Part shown: positions 16,650 to 27,900 of the stretch, one piece after another
How the letters are laid out: each line of letters begins with the position of its first letter
Position numbering within the stretch: position 1 is the first letter of the stretch
Assembly: GCF_003112575.1 (NCBI RefSeq)
Contig: NZ_BEWC01000001.1
Span: 1,426,001-1,490,000 of the forward strand
DNA length: 64,000 bases
DNA from: Streptomyces ardesiacus
GTDB taxonomy: Bacteria > Actinomycetota > Actinomycetes > Streptomycetales > Streptomycetaceae
Direction of reading: 5' to 3'
Made by a program: the position numbers and the translations under genes
The notes under the pieces: model-generated
Told to the model about the DNA's origin: nothing
Seen by the model: only the letters and a program-made list of their open reading frames with translations
The model's database searches: none

Positions 16650-17596
16650 GCCTGATCGTGTTCGTCGGCCGTCGTCTCGTGGGGGCGGCCGTCCTGCTCG
16701 TCGTGTTGTCGGCCGTGATCTTCGCGGCCACGGCGGTCCTTCCGGGCGACGCGGTCAGCGCGGTCGCCGGGGTGGACGCCTCCGAGGCGCAGCGCGCCGA
16801 GGTCCGCGCCGAACTCGGGCTGGACCGGCCGGCCGCGGCACGGTACGCGGCCTGGGCGGCAGGCGCCGTCCGGGGGGATCTGGGCCATGGCTTCGTGGGG
16901 GACCGGCCGGTCACCGACGTCCTCGCCACCCGCCTGCCCAACAGCCTGCTCCTCGCCGGGCTGACGCTCGCGGTCACCGCACCACTGGCCGCGCTCCTGG
17001 GCCTGTGGACCGGGCTGCGCGGGGGCGGCGCCGACCGCTTCGTCTCGACGGCCGCCCAGATCCTGGCGGCCGTACCGGAGTTCGTCGTCGCCGCGCTGCT
17101 CGTGGCGGTACTGGCGGTGTGGCTGGAGCTGCTGCCGCGTGTTTCCGTCATTCCCCTGGGCGGTACGCCCCTCGACGTGCCGCACGCGCTGATCCTGCCC
17201 GTGCTGACGCTCGGCGCCGTAGGGCTCGCGGTGGCCACCAGGCTCCTGCGGGTCTCCGTCGCGGACGCGGCGGCCACCCCCTACTGCGAAGCCGCACGGC
17301 TCAACGGAGTACGCGGAGTGCGGCTCGCCGTCCGCCACATCCTGCCCAACGCAGCGGGTCCCGCCGTCCACGCGCTCGCACTCACCACGGGGGCGCTGGT
17401 CGGCTCGGCGGTGGTGGTGGAGAACGTCTTCGACTACCCGGGCATCGGCAGGGAACTCCAACTGGCCGTCGCGGCACGGGACATACCCATGGTGCAGGGC
17501 ATCGCCACGGTACTCGCCGGGGTGATGCTCGCGGTGCTGCTGACCGGCGACATCTGCGCACGCCTGCTGGGCGCACGGGAAGGACACGGCCGATGA
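16646..17596 (+). CDS. ABC transporter permease, DppB/NikB type
   Basis: 316 aa, GTG start overlapping the preceding stop by 4 bp (GTGA). Six hydrophobic segments; the N-terminal one begins FVGRRLVGAAVLLVVLSAVIF. The binding-protein-dependent transport loop is present (YCEAARLNGVRGVRLAVRHILPNA), which docks the ATPase. It forms the inner-membrane channel with the next gene product. Translation is probably coupled to the lipoprotein gene. Confidence 0.9.
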   Translation: MSLIVFVGRRLVGAAVLLVVLSAVIFAATAVLPGDAVSAVAGVDASEAQRAEVRAELGLDRPAAARYAAWAAGAVRGDLGHGFVGDRPVTDVLATRLPNSLLLAGLTLAVTAPLAALLGLWTGLRGGGADRFVSTAAQILAAVPEFVVAALLVAVLAVWLELLPRVSVIPLGGTPLDVPHALILPVLTLGAVGLAVATRLLRVSVADAAATPYCEAARLNGVRGVRLAVRHILPNAAGPAVHALALTTGALVGSAVVVENVFDYPGIGRELQLAVAARDIPMVQGIATVLAGVMLAVLLTGDICARLLGAREGHGR

Positions 17597-18453
17597 CGAC
17601 CGCCCTCACACCACCGGGGAGGCGGTCACGCACCCCACGGAGGGGCACCCTCCACCGCCGCCGGCCACCACTGCTCACCGGGGCGGGCACCCTGCTCGTC
17701 CTCCTGCTCGCCCTGCTGGGCCCGCTGGCCGCGCCGCACAGTCCCACCTCACAGCTCGCCGCGCCCTTCCACCAGCCCGACGGCCGGTTCCTCCTCGGCA
17801 CGGACGTGCTGGGCCGGGACGTACTGAGCCGGGTGCTCAGCGGCGGCCGCACCATCGTGCTCACCGCGCTGGCGGGTACGGCCGCGGCCGGAGCCATCGG
17901 GACGGCCGTCGGCGTTCTGGCGGCCATGGTCTCCCGCCGGCTGGGTGACCTGCTGCTCCGCTGCATCGACGCCCTGGCCGTCCTCCCCGCCCTCCTCATC
18001 GTCCTCGTCCTGGCCGCCGGGTTCCCCGGCAGCGACGCGGCCCTGGTGGCCGCGATCGCCCTCGCCACCGCCCCGTTCTCGACCCGCGTGCTGCGCGCCG
18101 CGGCGGACACGGTACTCAGCAGCGGGTACGTCGAGGCCGCCCTGGCCCGGGGCGACACGCGGCGGGCCGTACTGCGCCACGACGTGCTGCCCAACATCGC
18201 CGGACCGGCGCTGACGGACACCGCGCTGCGCTTGGTCGCTTCCCTGCACCTCACCGCCACGGCGGGATTCCTGGGCCTGGGACCGGGCGGGGCGACGCCG
18301 GACTGGGGGCGCATGGTGAGTGAGAATGTCCCGGGTGCGACGCTGGCCGTCACACCGTTCCTCGCCCCGGCGCTGCTGCTGGTGCTGCTGTCCGTCTGTG
18401 TCGGCCTGCTGGCCGGGCGGCTGGCGGACACCGTGGGGAGGGGAGCCGCATGA
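17593..18453 (+). CDS. ABC transporter permease, DppC/NikC type
   Basis: 286 aa, ATGA overlap with the DppB-like gene. A basic cytoplasmic N-terminus is followed by TM1 (GTLLVLLLALLGPLAAPHSP) and the conserved HxLGTDxLGRD-like motif (RFLLGTDVLGRDVLSRVLSG). The EAA loop reads YVEAALARGDTRRAVLRHDVLPN, and the C-terminal TM segments are complete. It pairs with the DppB-like protein in the importer. Confidence 0.9.
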   Translation: MTTALTPPGRRSRTPRRGTLHRRRPPLLTGAGTLLVLLLALLGPLAAPHSPTSQLAAPFHQPDGRFLLGTDVLGRDVLSRVLSGGRTIVLTALAGTAAAGAIGTAVGVLAAMVSRRLGDLLLRCIDALAVLPALLIVLVLAAGFPGSDAALVAAIALATAPFSTRVLRAAADTVLSSGYVEAALARGDTRRAVLRHDVLPNIAGPALTDTALRLVASLHLTATAGFLGLGPGGATPDWGRMVSENVPGATLAVTPFLAPALLLVLLSVCVGLLAGRLADTVGRGAA

Positions 18454-20033
18454 CCGGTCGCCGTGCCACCGCTCCCCTCCCCGGCACCGGTCGGCTCGCG
18501 GAGATCAACGCCCTGACGCTCGGCCCCACGGCCGGCGGGCCGCCCGTCGTGCGCGACGTCGGCCTCTCGGTGTCGCACGGGCAGGTGCTGGGAGTTGTCG
18601 GCAGGTCGGGGTCGGGCAAGAGCAGTCTGGCGCACAGTCTGCTCGGACACGTGCGCCCCGGCCTGCGGATCCGCGGCGGGACCGTCCGGGTGGCCGGCCT
18701 GGATCCCTTCGACCGGGCGGGTGCCCGTCGGCTGCGCGGCCGGGTGGTGTCGTTCCTCGGGCAGGACCCGGCCTCGTCGCTCAACCCCGCGCTCCGGATC
18801 GGCACGCAGATCGCCGAGGCGGTGCGGCTGCGCTCGTCCGTGACGGGGAGAGCCGACGTCTCCGCGAGGGTCGGGGAGTTGCTGTCGTCCGTGCGACTGC
18901 CGGCCGACCGGGCGTTCCGGCGTCGGCTGCCCCGGCAACTGTCCGGGGGACAGGCCCAACGGGTCGCCCTCGCCGTGGCGCTGGCGGGCCGGCCCCGCCT
19001 GCTGGTCCTCGACGAGCCCACCAGCGGCCTGGACCCGGTCCTGGCGGACGGCATGCGCGGCCTGCTGGCCGAGGCCCTCTCCGAGGGGGACCGCGCCGCG
19101 TTGCTGGTCAGCCACGATCCGGCGTGGATCGCGTCCGTGGCGGACGACGTGATCCGTCTGGAACAGGGCCGGATCGTCGCCCGCCGGAAGCCCGGGGTGG
19201 TGCCGGCCGCCCGGCCTTCCAGAATTCCCCCGGCCACCGGACTCCGCTCCGAGACTCCCCGTGACGCTGCCGCCGACTTCGCCGCCTCGGGAGGGCTTTC
19301 CGCACGGGGTCTGCACGCCGTCCACGGGCGGGTCTGCGTGCTGCACGATGTCTCCCTCACCGTTCCGGCGGGTTCCTGCACCGCCGTCGTGGGTGCGTCG
19401 GGATCGGGGAAGACCACCCTCGCCCGATGTCTTGTGGGACTGCACCCGCCGGTACGGGGGAGCGTCGAGTGGCGTGAGGGCGGCGCGCCGCGCGGACGCG
19501 GGGCTGCGGTGCAGCTCGTCGCACAGGACTCCCGCGGGGCCCTCAATCCGCGCGAGTCCGTGGCCGACGCGCTCACGCGCCCACTCAGGGGGCTGCGCAG
19601 CCGGTCGGCCTGGGAGGCGTCCGGTGAAGCCGAACGGCTCCTGGGACTGGTCGGGTTGCGAGCCGACGTACTGACGCGCCGGCCCGGGGAGTTGTCCGGC
19701 GGGCAGCGTCAACGCGTCGCGCTGGCCAGGACGCTGGCCGCCGAGCCGCGTGCTCTCGTCTGTGACGAGACCACCTCGGCGCTCGATCCGGAGACCGCGG
19801 ACCAGGTCCTGGACCTGCTGGACTCGCTGCGGCGCACGCTGGGCCTGACGGTCGTCATGGTGACGCACGACCTGACCGCCGTAGCCCCCCGCGCGGATCA
19901 GGTCGTCGTCCTGGACGGGGGCCGGGTCGTCGAAGCCGGTCCTGCGGACCGTGTCCTGGTGGACCCCGAGCATCCCGTCACCCGAGGACTGCTCGCCCGC
20001 GAGGAGGGCCCCGCCCTCGCCGTGCCGGAGTAG
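18450..20033 (+). CDS. Fused tandem ABC ATPase (DppD-DppF in one chain)
   Basis: 527 aa, ATGA overlap with the permease gene. Two nucleotide-binding domains are joined: the first has Walker A GRSGSGKSSLA, signature LSGGQAQRVALA and Walker B LLVLDEPTSGLDP; the second has GASGSGKTTLA, LSGGQRQRVALARTLA and LVCDETTSALDP. Both retain switch His (SHDP, THDL). Nik/Dpp systems usually have two separate ATPases, so this is a fusion. A 12-bp hairpin follows the stop and ends the operon. Confidence 0.9.
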   Translation: MTGRRATAPLPGTGRLAEINALTLGPTAGGPPVVRDVGLSVSHGQVLGVVGRSGSGKSSLAHSLLGHVRPGLRIRGGTVRVAGLDPFDRAGARRLRGRVVSFLGQDPASSLNPALRIGTQIAEAVRLRSSVTGRADVSARVGELLSSVRLPADRAFRRRLPRQLSGGQAQRVALAVALAGRPRLLVLDEPTSGLDPVLADGMRGLLAEALSEGDRAALLVSHDPAWIASVADDVIRLEQGRIVARRKPGVVPAARPSRIPPATGLRSETPRDAAADFAASGGLSARGLHAVHGRVCVLHDVSLTVPAGSCTAVVGASGSGKTTLARCLVGLHPPVRGSVEWREGGAPRGRGAAVQLVAQDSRGALNPRESVADALTRPLRGLRSRSAWEASGEAERLLGLVGLRADVLTRRPGELSGGQRQRVALARTLAAEPRALVCDETTSALDPETADQVLDLLDSLRRTLGLTVVMVTHDLTAVAPRADQVVVLDGGRVVEAGPADRVLVDPEHPVTRGLLAREEGPALAVPE

Positions 20034-20063
20034 CCGAGGGTGAGAGGCGTCCCACGGGCGTCG

Positions 20064-20095
20064 GGAGGAGCGCCCCGCCTCGTGGGCGCTCCTCC
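20064..20095. terminator. Bidirectional terminator between convergent genes
   Basis: GGAGGAGCGCCC (20064-20075) pairs exactly with GGGCGCTCCTCC (20084-20095) around 8 bases, and an outer GGCGTC/GACGCC pair extends it. It lies between the stops of the ATPase gene (20033) and the ligase gene (20106), so it can serve both strands. Confidence 0.75.
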
Positions 20096-20105
20096 GCGAG
20101 ACGCC

Positions 20106-21734
20106 TTACGGCCGGAGCAGTGTCTGCGCCAGCGTGGCCTTGTCGACCTTTCCGACCGCGGTCAGCGGGAGGCCGGCCACCTGGACCACCTCGTCCGGGC
20201 TCTTGTATCCGGCCAGCCCGCGCACCCTCAGGTGAGCGGCCAGCTCCCGCGCGCCGGGAGCCTCGCCGTCGCACACCACGAAGGCGACGGTCCGCTCGCC
20301 CCGGCGCTCGTCCGGCACACCCACCAACGCCGCGGCAGTGATCGCCGGATGCGTGAGCAACTGCTCCTCCACCTCGACGGCGGCGATCTTCTCACCGCCG
20401 CGGTTGATCTGGTCCTTGATCCGGCCCACCACCACGAGGTGCCCGCTCGGCAGCCGACGCACCACGTCGCCGGTCCGGTAGTAGCCGTCCGGGGTGAACG
20501 CGGTGCGGTTGTGCTCCTCGGCGCGGTAGTAGCCACGCAGCGTGTACGGGCCCCGGGTGAGCAGTTCGCCCGCCGCCCCGTCCGGCACGGGCCTGCCGTC
20601 GGCGTCCACCACCAGGATCTCGTCGTCGGGGGAGACGGGCCGGCCCTGGGTGGCGCAGACGAGGTCCTCGGGGTCGTCGAGCCGGGTGAGGTTGATCAGC
20701 CCCTCCGCCATGCCGAAGACCTGCTGCACGGTGGCCCCGAGCGCCGGACCGAGCTCGCGGGCGTGCTCCTCCGGCAGCCGCGCCCCGCCGACCTGCACCA
20801 CCGAGAGGCTGCCGAGGTCCCACGCACCGGAGGCGGCCTCGGCCACCCAGTGGGTGACGAGCGGCGGGGTCAGGGAGGTCAGGGTCACGCCCTCCCGCTC
20901 GACGAGCGCGAACGCCGTCTGCGGGCTGGGATCCGGGGCGATCACGACGGTCCCCCCGGCCATGAGGGTGCCCAGCACACCGGGGCAGGCGAAGGTGAAG
21001 TTGAATCCGACCGGCAGCACCGCCAGGTAGACGGTCCGCTCGTCGAGGGCGCAGATCCCGGCACAGGCGCGGGCGTTGTAGGCGTAGTCGTCGTGCGTCC
21101 GCGGGATGAGCTTGGGCAGGCCGGTGGTGCCGCCGGACAGCAACAGCAGGGCGACGTCGGCGGAGTCCGCTCCGCCGTCGTCGGCGCCCGGCGTCGGCGG
21201 GGCGGCCCGCAGTGCGTCGAACGGGACGAAGCCGTGCTCCGAACCCGGATCGCCGACCACGACGACCGTCCGGAGCGAGCCGTCCCGCCCCTGCTCCGCC
21301 CGTACCTCGCGCATCAACTGCCGGTGATCGAACCTGGCGTGCCGGTCGGGCACCACACAGGCCACCGCACCCGACACGCGCACCAGATGACCGACCTCCC
21401 GGCGCCGGTGGCCGGGCATGGCGTGCACCGGGACCGCCCCGAGGCGCTGCAGTCCGAACCAGGTGAGGACGAACTCGGCGCAGTTGGGGAGCTGGACGAC
21501 GACGCGGTCACCCCGCTCGATGCCGAGCCCCCGCAGTCCGTGGGCGACGCGGTCGGCCTCGGTGTCCAGATCGGCATAGGTCCACCGCCGGTCCCCGTCG
21601 ACCAGGGCGACACGGTCTCCATGGTCGGTGCCCGCCTCACGCAGGCGAGCACCGAAGGTGACCCCCTCCCAGTGGCCGACGGCCCGGTAGCGCGCCGATT
21701 CCACCTCCGACCAGCCGGTCAGCTTCTCGGTCAT
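20106..21734 (-). CDS. Salicylate-AMP ligase (aryl-AMP ligase, DhbE/YbtE/PchD type)
   Basis: 542 aa, the usual size. It should adenylate salicylate and load it onto the aryl carrier domain at the start of the first NRPS. P-loop LLLSGGTTGLPKLIPRTHDDY (about residue 195), VFGMAEGLINLTR, YRTGDVVRRL and GRIKDQINRGGEKI are the family motifs; the N-terminal FGARLREAGTDHGDRVAL is also typical. A salicylate synthase lies at the far end of the cluster, which makes salicylate the likely substrate. It is divergent from the NRPS operon, sharing a gap with a strong Fur-family palindrome, and corresponds to the coelibactin cluster ligase. Confidence 0.9.
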   Translation of the reverse strand: MTEKLTGWSEVESARYRAVGHWEGVTFGARLREAGTDHGDRVALVDGDRRWTYADLDTEADRVAHGLRGLGIERGDRVVVQLPNCAEFVLTWFGLQRLGAVPVHAMPGHRRREVGHLVRVSGAVACVVPDRHARFDHRQLMREVRAEQGRDGSLRTVVVVGDPGSEHGFVPFDALRAAPPTPGADDGGADSADVALLLLSGGTTGLPKLIPRTHDDYAYNARACAGICALDERTVYLAVLPVGFNFTFACPGVLGTLMAGGTVVIAPDPSPQTAFALVEREGVTLTSLTPPLVTHWVAEAASGAWDLGSLSVVQVGGARLPEEHARELGPALGATVQQVFGMAEGLINLTRLDDPEDLVCATQGRPVSPDDEILVVDADGRPVPDGAAGELLTRGPYTLRGYYRAEEHNRTAFTPDGYYRTGDVVRRLPSGHLVVVGRIKDQINRGGEKIAAVEVEEQLLTHPAITAAALVGVPDERRGERTVAFVVCDGEAPGARELAAHLRVRGLAGYKSPDEVVQVAGLPLTAVGKVDKATLAQTLLRP

Positions 21735-21808
21735 GTGGTTCTGCCCTCTCTCCGTCGATCTCGGGCCCTGGTGCCGCAGCCCGCGGTGTGACTACGATGT
21801 GAAGTCTA

Positions 21809-21825
21809 GAAATGATAATCATTTC
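21809..21825. promoter_or_regulatory. Zur/Fur-family operator in the divergent NRPS promoter
   Basis: GAAATGATAATCATTTC is a perfect 8-1-8 palindrome. It is 75 bp from the ligase start and 93 bp from the NRPS start, where it could repress both promoters. In S. coelicolor the corresponding gap is known to be bound by Zur. TCTAGA lies on both sides (21805-21810, 21828-21833) but out of register with the palindrome. Confidence 0.8.
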
Positions 21826-21917
21826 AATCTAGAGTGGCGTTCGGCCCGGCGGGAGAGAGACCCGTTTCGGACGCCGGCCCCCAACTGGCCACCCCATATG
21901 ACCGGAAGGCCCCCTCA

Positions 21918-24900
21918 GTGAGCGATGAAGCAGTCGTCCAGGCGCGGACAGCGGACGGTGACGGAACCCTTCACACGTCGGCCACGGTGCGCGAAGCGGT
22001 CGCACACGCACTGCAGATGGCGCCCCATGAGCTGGACGACGACCGGGACCTCTTCGAAGTCGGTCTCGACTCACTGATGTTGATGTCTCTGGTCGGCACC
22101 TGGCGGCGCGAAGGCAGTACGGTCACCTTCCAGGACCTCACCCGGACCCCGACCCTGGCCGCCTGGACGGACCTGCTGGGGCAGGCGCATCGCGCCGAGG
22201 CATCCGCCACCGCGCCACCCGTCCCGCTCGACGCGGTGCCGGCCGGAGAGCGGACGGAGACGTTCCCACTGGCGACGATGCAGCACGCCTACTGGATCGG
22301 CCGCCAGGACGGACAGCCCCTCGGCGGCGTCGCCGCGCACTTCTACGTCGAACTCGACGGCCACGAGGTCGACCCCGCCCGGCTCGACACCGCCGTGCGG
22401 GCGCTCGTGCTGCGGCACGGCATGCTCAGGGCGGTCTTCGACGAGGAGGGACGGCAGCGCTTCGGCCCTCCGGCCAGTTCCCTCACCGTCCACGACCTGC
22501 GCGAGCACCCCGCCGCCGATGCCGAGGCCCAGCTGGAGCTCCTGCGCGAGCGCCACACCCACGCCCGTCCCGACATCACCTCCGGTGACGTCTTCCGCGT
22601 GGCCCTCTGTCTGCTCCCCGACGGCAGGACCCGGCTGCAGATCGACCTGGACATGATGGCCGGAGACGCGCTGAGCCTGCGGGTCCTCCTGGCCGACCTG
22701 CGCCGCTTCTACGAGTCTCCCGACGACCAGCCCCGTGAACTCGCCCTCGACTACCGCGGTTACCTGGCGGAGCACGAGGCCCGACGAAAGGCGGAACGCG
22801 AACAGCACGCCGCCTGGTGGCGCGAGCGGCTGCCGGACCTGCCCCGCGCTCCGCGCCTGCCGACGACCGTCGACCCGCTGACGCCGGTGAGCGCCGACGA
22901 CACCGCGCTCACCCACTCCCGCCGCCTGCACCACTGGCTGGGCCCCGCCGACAAGGCGGCGCTGATCAGCGCGGCGCGCCGGCACGGCATCACCCCCGCC
23001 GCAGCGCTCGCCACCGCCTTCGCCGAGGTCGTCGCCGCCTGGAGCGACAGCCGACGCTTCCTCCTCAACCTCCCTCTGTTCGACCGGGAGATGTTCACCC
23101 CGGACGTCGCCGGTCTGGTCGGCGACTTCAGCAGCTCGGTCCTGCTCGACGCGGACATGCGCGCGTCCCTGCCCTTCTCCCGGCAGGCCCGCGGCGTGCA
23201 GGAACGCCTGCAGGAAGGCATCTCCCACGGCGCGTACGGCGGAGTGGAGGTGCTGCGCGACCTCGCGCGCGTCGAGGGGGCCCCGGTGCTGGCCCCCGTC
23301 GTGTACACCAGTGCCGTCGGGCTGGGGGAGATCTTCGAGCAGGACGTGCAGAAATCCTTCGGCCGCCCTGCCTGGATCATCTCGCAGGGGCCGCAGGTCT
23401 ACCTGGACGCGCAGGTCACCGAACTCGACGGCGGTCTCCTCCTCAACTGGGACGTCCGGGACGGAGTGTTCGAGGCCGGCGTGCCCGACGCCGCCTTCGA
23501 CGCCTACCGTCGCCTCATCACCCGTCTCGTGACGGACCCCGGCGCCTGGGACCGTCCGGTGGACGGCCTGCTCGCCCCCGACGTCCTGCCCCGGCGCGCG
23601 GTGGCAGCCCTGCCCCCCACGCCGGTCCCGGACCGCGCCCTGCACACCCGCTTCTTCCGGCTCGCCGAGACCGAACCGGACCGCACCGCGGTCGTCCGCA
23701 CGACGGGTGACACGCTCACCTACGGCGAACTCGGCCGCACGGCACGGAAGATCGCCGCGCTGCTGCGCGCCCAGGGGGTACGAGAGGGAGACACGGTCGC
23801 CGTCACCCTGCCCAAGGGCGCCGACCAGATCACCGCGGTCCTCGGCATCCTGGCCGCCGGCGCGGCCTACGCCCCCGTCGGCGTGGAACAGCCCGCCGTG
23901 CGCCGGGCACGCATCCACTCCGTGGCCGCCGCGTCCGCCGTGCTCACCGACCGGGACCACGCCCACCTGTGCGAGGACGTCTCCTCGGCTCCGGTGCTGC
24001 TCGTGGAGGACGCGTCGCAGGCGGAACCCGCGGCGGTCGTCCAGCCGGATCCCGCCCTGCCCGCCTACGTGCTGTTCACCTCCGGCTCGACAGGACTGCC
24101 CAAGGGCGTCGAGGTGTCGCACCGGGCGGTCGTCAACACCGTCGAGGCGATGGAGGAGCAGCTCCAACTCGGCCCCTCGGACCGTACGCTCGCGGTCTCC
24201 GCGCTGGACTTCGACCTCGCCGCCTGGGACATCTTCACCCCGCTGTCCCTCGGCGGCCAGGTGGTGGCCGTGGGACAGGAGCACCGCCGCGACGCCCACC
24301 ACTGGGCGCGGCTGGTACGCACGTACGGGGTGACGCTGGTGCAGTGCGCCCCCGCCCTGCTGGACCTGCTGATGGCCGCGGGCGAGGACGACGGCCTCGG
24401 CGACTCCCTGCGCATGGTGCTGCTCGGCGGGGACTGGGTCGGACTCGACCAGCCCCGCAGGCTGCGGGCCCTCGTCCCGGGCTGCCGTTTCGTCGCGCTC
24501 GGCGGCATGACGGAGGCCGCGGTCCACTCCACGGTGTTCGAGGTGGAGGAGACCGACCCGGCCTGGAAGTCCGTGCCCTACGGCGTTCCTCTGCGCAACA
24601 TGCGGGCCCGAGTCGTCGACGGACGCGGGCGCGACTGCCCCGACCTGGTCCCCGGCGAGCTGTGGATCGGCGGTCCCGGTGTGGCGAACGGCTACCGTGC
24701 GGACCCCGCGCGCACGGCGGAACGCTTCGTCGAGCACGACGGCGAACGCTGGTACCGCAGCGGCGACCTGGCCCGCTACCGGCCCGACGGGGTGATCGAG
24801 TTCCTCGGCCGCGCCGACCACCAGGTGAAGATCGGCGGTCATCGCATCGAACTCGGCGAGGTCGAGTCCGCGCTGGAGGACGACCCCGCCGTCCTGCACG

Positions 24901-27900
24901 CGGTCGCCACCGTCCTCGACACACCGGCACGGCACCTCGCCGCGGCCGTGTCCCCCCGAGCCGAGGCACCCGACCCGGAGAAGGTCCGTCTCCGGGCGGC
25001 GGACCGCCTGCCCGCCTACATGGTCCCCGAGCGCGTGCTCGTCCTGCCCGACCTGCCGCTGACCGCCAACGGCAAACTCGACCGGGCCGCCGTCCGCCAG
25101 GCGCTGACCGAGGCCGCCGGACAGGACGGACCGCGCACCTCCGCGCCGGTCGGTCCCGTGGAGACGGCTGTGGCGGCCGAGTGGGCCGACCTGCTCGACG
25201 CGGCCGACGTGGGACGCGAGAGCAGCTTCTTCCTCCTGGGCGGCGACTCGCTCGTCGCGACCCGTATGATCGGCCGGCTGCGCGCCGCCGGATTCCCCCG
25301 AGCTCGCGTGGCCGACCTCTTCGGCCGTCCCGTGCTCCAGCACTTCTGCGAGACGCTGCGTCCCGCGACGACCGCCGACGACGAGCAGGCACCGGCCACC
25401 GCCACCCTCCTCGTGCCCGACCCGGACCACGCCCACGAGCCCTTCCCGCTGACGGACGTCCAGGCGGCCTACCACACCGGCCGCGATCCCCGTTTCACCC
25501 TCGGCGGCGTCGGCACCTGGCACTACACCGAGTTCGACGGCACAGACGTCGACCTGGACCGGCTGGAGCGCGCCTGGAACACCCTCGTCCGACGCCACGG
25601 CATGCTCCGCGCCGTCGTCGAGGACGGGCACCAGCGGGTCCTGCCCGAGGTACCGCCGGTGCGCATCCCGGTGGAGGAGGCCCGTGCCGGCGACACGGCC
25701 GAGGCCCTGGCCGACCTGCGCGCGCGCCTGTCCCGCCAGGTCCGCGATCCCGCCCGGTGGCCGCTCTTCGCGATCGAGGCGGTGCGCTACCGCGAGGACG
25801 AGCACGCCGAGGGGGAGGACGGTGAGGTACGCACCCGTGTCGGCGTCGGCCTGGACTACCTCGTGCTCGACGCGCTCTCCCTCACCACGCTCTACGCCGA
25901 ACTGAACGCGCTCTACGCCGACCCGGAACACGAACTGCCGCCCGTCGACGTGACGTTCCGCGACTATCTGACCCGCCTCCCGGCGGACCCGGAGTCACAG
26001 GCGCGAGCCCGCGCCCACTGGCAGACCCGCCTGTCGGAACTGCCGCCGCCCCCCGCCCTGCCCTTCGCCCGGCACCCGGCGACGCTCGACGCGCCCGTCT
26101 TCACCCGGCGCCGGACGAGCCTGCCCGCCGAGGACTGGCAGGCCGTCAAGCGGGACGCGGCCCGGCACGGCCTCACCCCCTCCACCGTCCTGCTCGCCCT
26201 GTACGCGGAAGTCCTGGCCACCTGGAGCGGGACCGACGCCCTGACCGTCACGCTCACCCTCTTCAACCGGCGTGACGTCCATCCCCACATCCACCGCGTG
26301 CTGGGCGACTTCACCTCCCTGTCCCTCGCCGGTCACCGGCGCGAGGGCACGTCCTGGCCGGCGGCGGCCGCGGCGCTGCAACGCCGTCAGGCCGAGGACC
26401 TCGACCACGCCGACGTGCCGGTCGACTGGCTGCTGCGGGAGTTCGGCCGGCGCACGGGCACGGTGGACGCCGCCGCACCCGTGGTGTTCACCAGCGCCCT
26501 CGGCGTCGGCGACGCGACGCTGGCCGCACCGGGCTCCGGCTTCCCCGCCAAGGTCTGGGGCATCTCCCAGTCCCCGCAGGTCTGCCTGGACAACCAGGTC
26601 ACCGAGGAGTCCGGCAACCTGGTCGTCACCTGGGACGCCGTCGAGGAGCTGTTCGCCGAGGGCGTGCTCGACGCGATGTTCGCAGCCTACGAACGGCTGC
26701 TGCGGCACGTCGTCGCCGGCGACTGGGAGGCACCGCTCCCCGACCTGCTGCCCGCCTCCCAGTACGAACGGCGGACCGCCGAGGCGCGGGAGGCCGCCCT
26801 GGAACCGGTGGCCCCACGCCTGCTGCACGAGGCGTTCTTCACCCACGCGACCGCCACCCCCGAGCGCACCGCCCTCGTCACGACGGCAGGCCAGGAGGTG
26901 ACCTACGGATCCCTCGCCCGGCAGGCGCTGCGCGTCGCCGCGGCACTGGGTGACGCGGGCGTACGGCCGGGGGACCTGGTCGCGGTCACCCTGCCCAAGG
27001 GCCCCGAACAGATCGCGGCGGTCCTGGGCGTCCTCGCGGCCGGTGCCGCCTACGTTCCCCTGAGCCTCGACCAGCCTGCCGCGCGGCTGGCACGGGTGCA
27101 CGACACCGCCGGATTCGAGGTGGCCCTGGGGGGCTGGCCCACCCAGGCGGGAACCGGTCCCCGCGGCCTGTCCTTCGCGCACACGCAGGACCACGAGCCG
27201 CTGCCCGCACCCTGCGAGGCATCCCCGCGGACGCTCGCCTACGTGATCTTCACGTCCGGCTCCACGGGTGAGCCCAAGGGCGTGGAGATCACCCACGCAG
27301 CGGCCTGGAACACGATCGCCGACATCAACGCCCGGCACGGCATCACCGACGACGACCGCGCCTTCGCCCTGTCGGCGCTGGACTTCGACCTGTCCGTGTA
27401 CGACGTCTTCGGGCTCCTCGCCGCAGCAGGGTCCCTCGTGCTGCCCACCGAGGACCAGCGCCGCGAACCGGCCCGCTGGCCGAGCCTGGTGGGGCGTTGC
27501 GGCGTGACTGTCTGGAACACCGTGCCCGCCCTGCTCGACCTGCTGCTGGACGCCGACGAACAGGGCGGGGAGGACGGCCGGATCGCAGGGCTGCGGACCG
27601 TACTGGTCTCCGGCGACTGGATCGGCCTCGACCTGCCCGCCCGGCTGCGGGCCCGGACCACGCGGCCCTGCTCCTTCGTCGCCATGGGCGGAGCCACGGA
27701 AGCCGCCATCTGGTCCAACACGCTCACCGTCACCGAGCTGGACCCCCGGTGGGTCTCCATCCCCTACGGCCGTCCCCTCACCGGGCAGCACTACCGCGTG
27801 GTCGACCGGGACGGCCGGGACTGCCCCGACTGGACGCCCGGCGAACTGTGGATCGGCGGCGCCGGACTGGCCCGCGGCTACCTCGGCGACCCGCACCGCA

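Noticed and set aside
21735..21917. Search for an iron box (DmdR/IdeR type, TTAGGTTAGGCTAACCTAA-like) in the NRPS promoter gap
   Set aside because: None seen; only the Fur/Zur-like palindrome is present, so iron control was not claimed.
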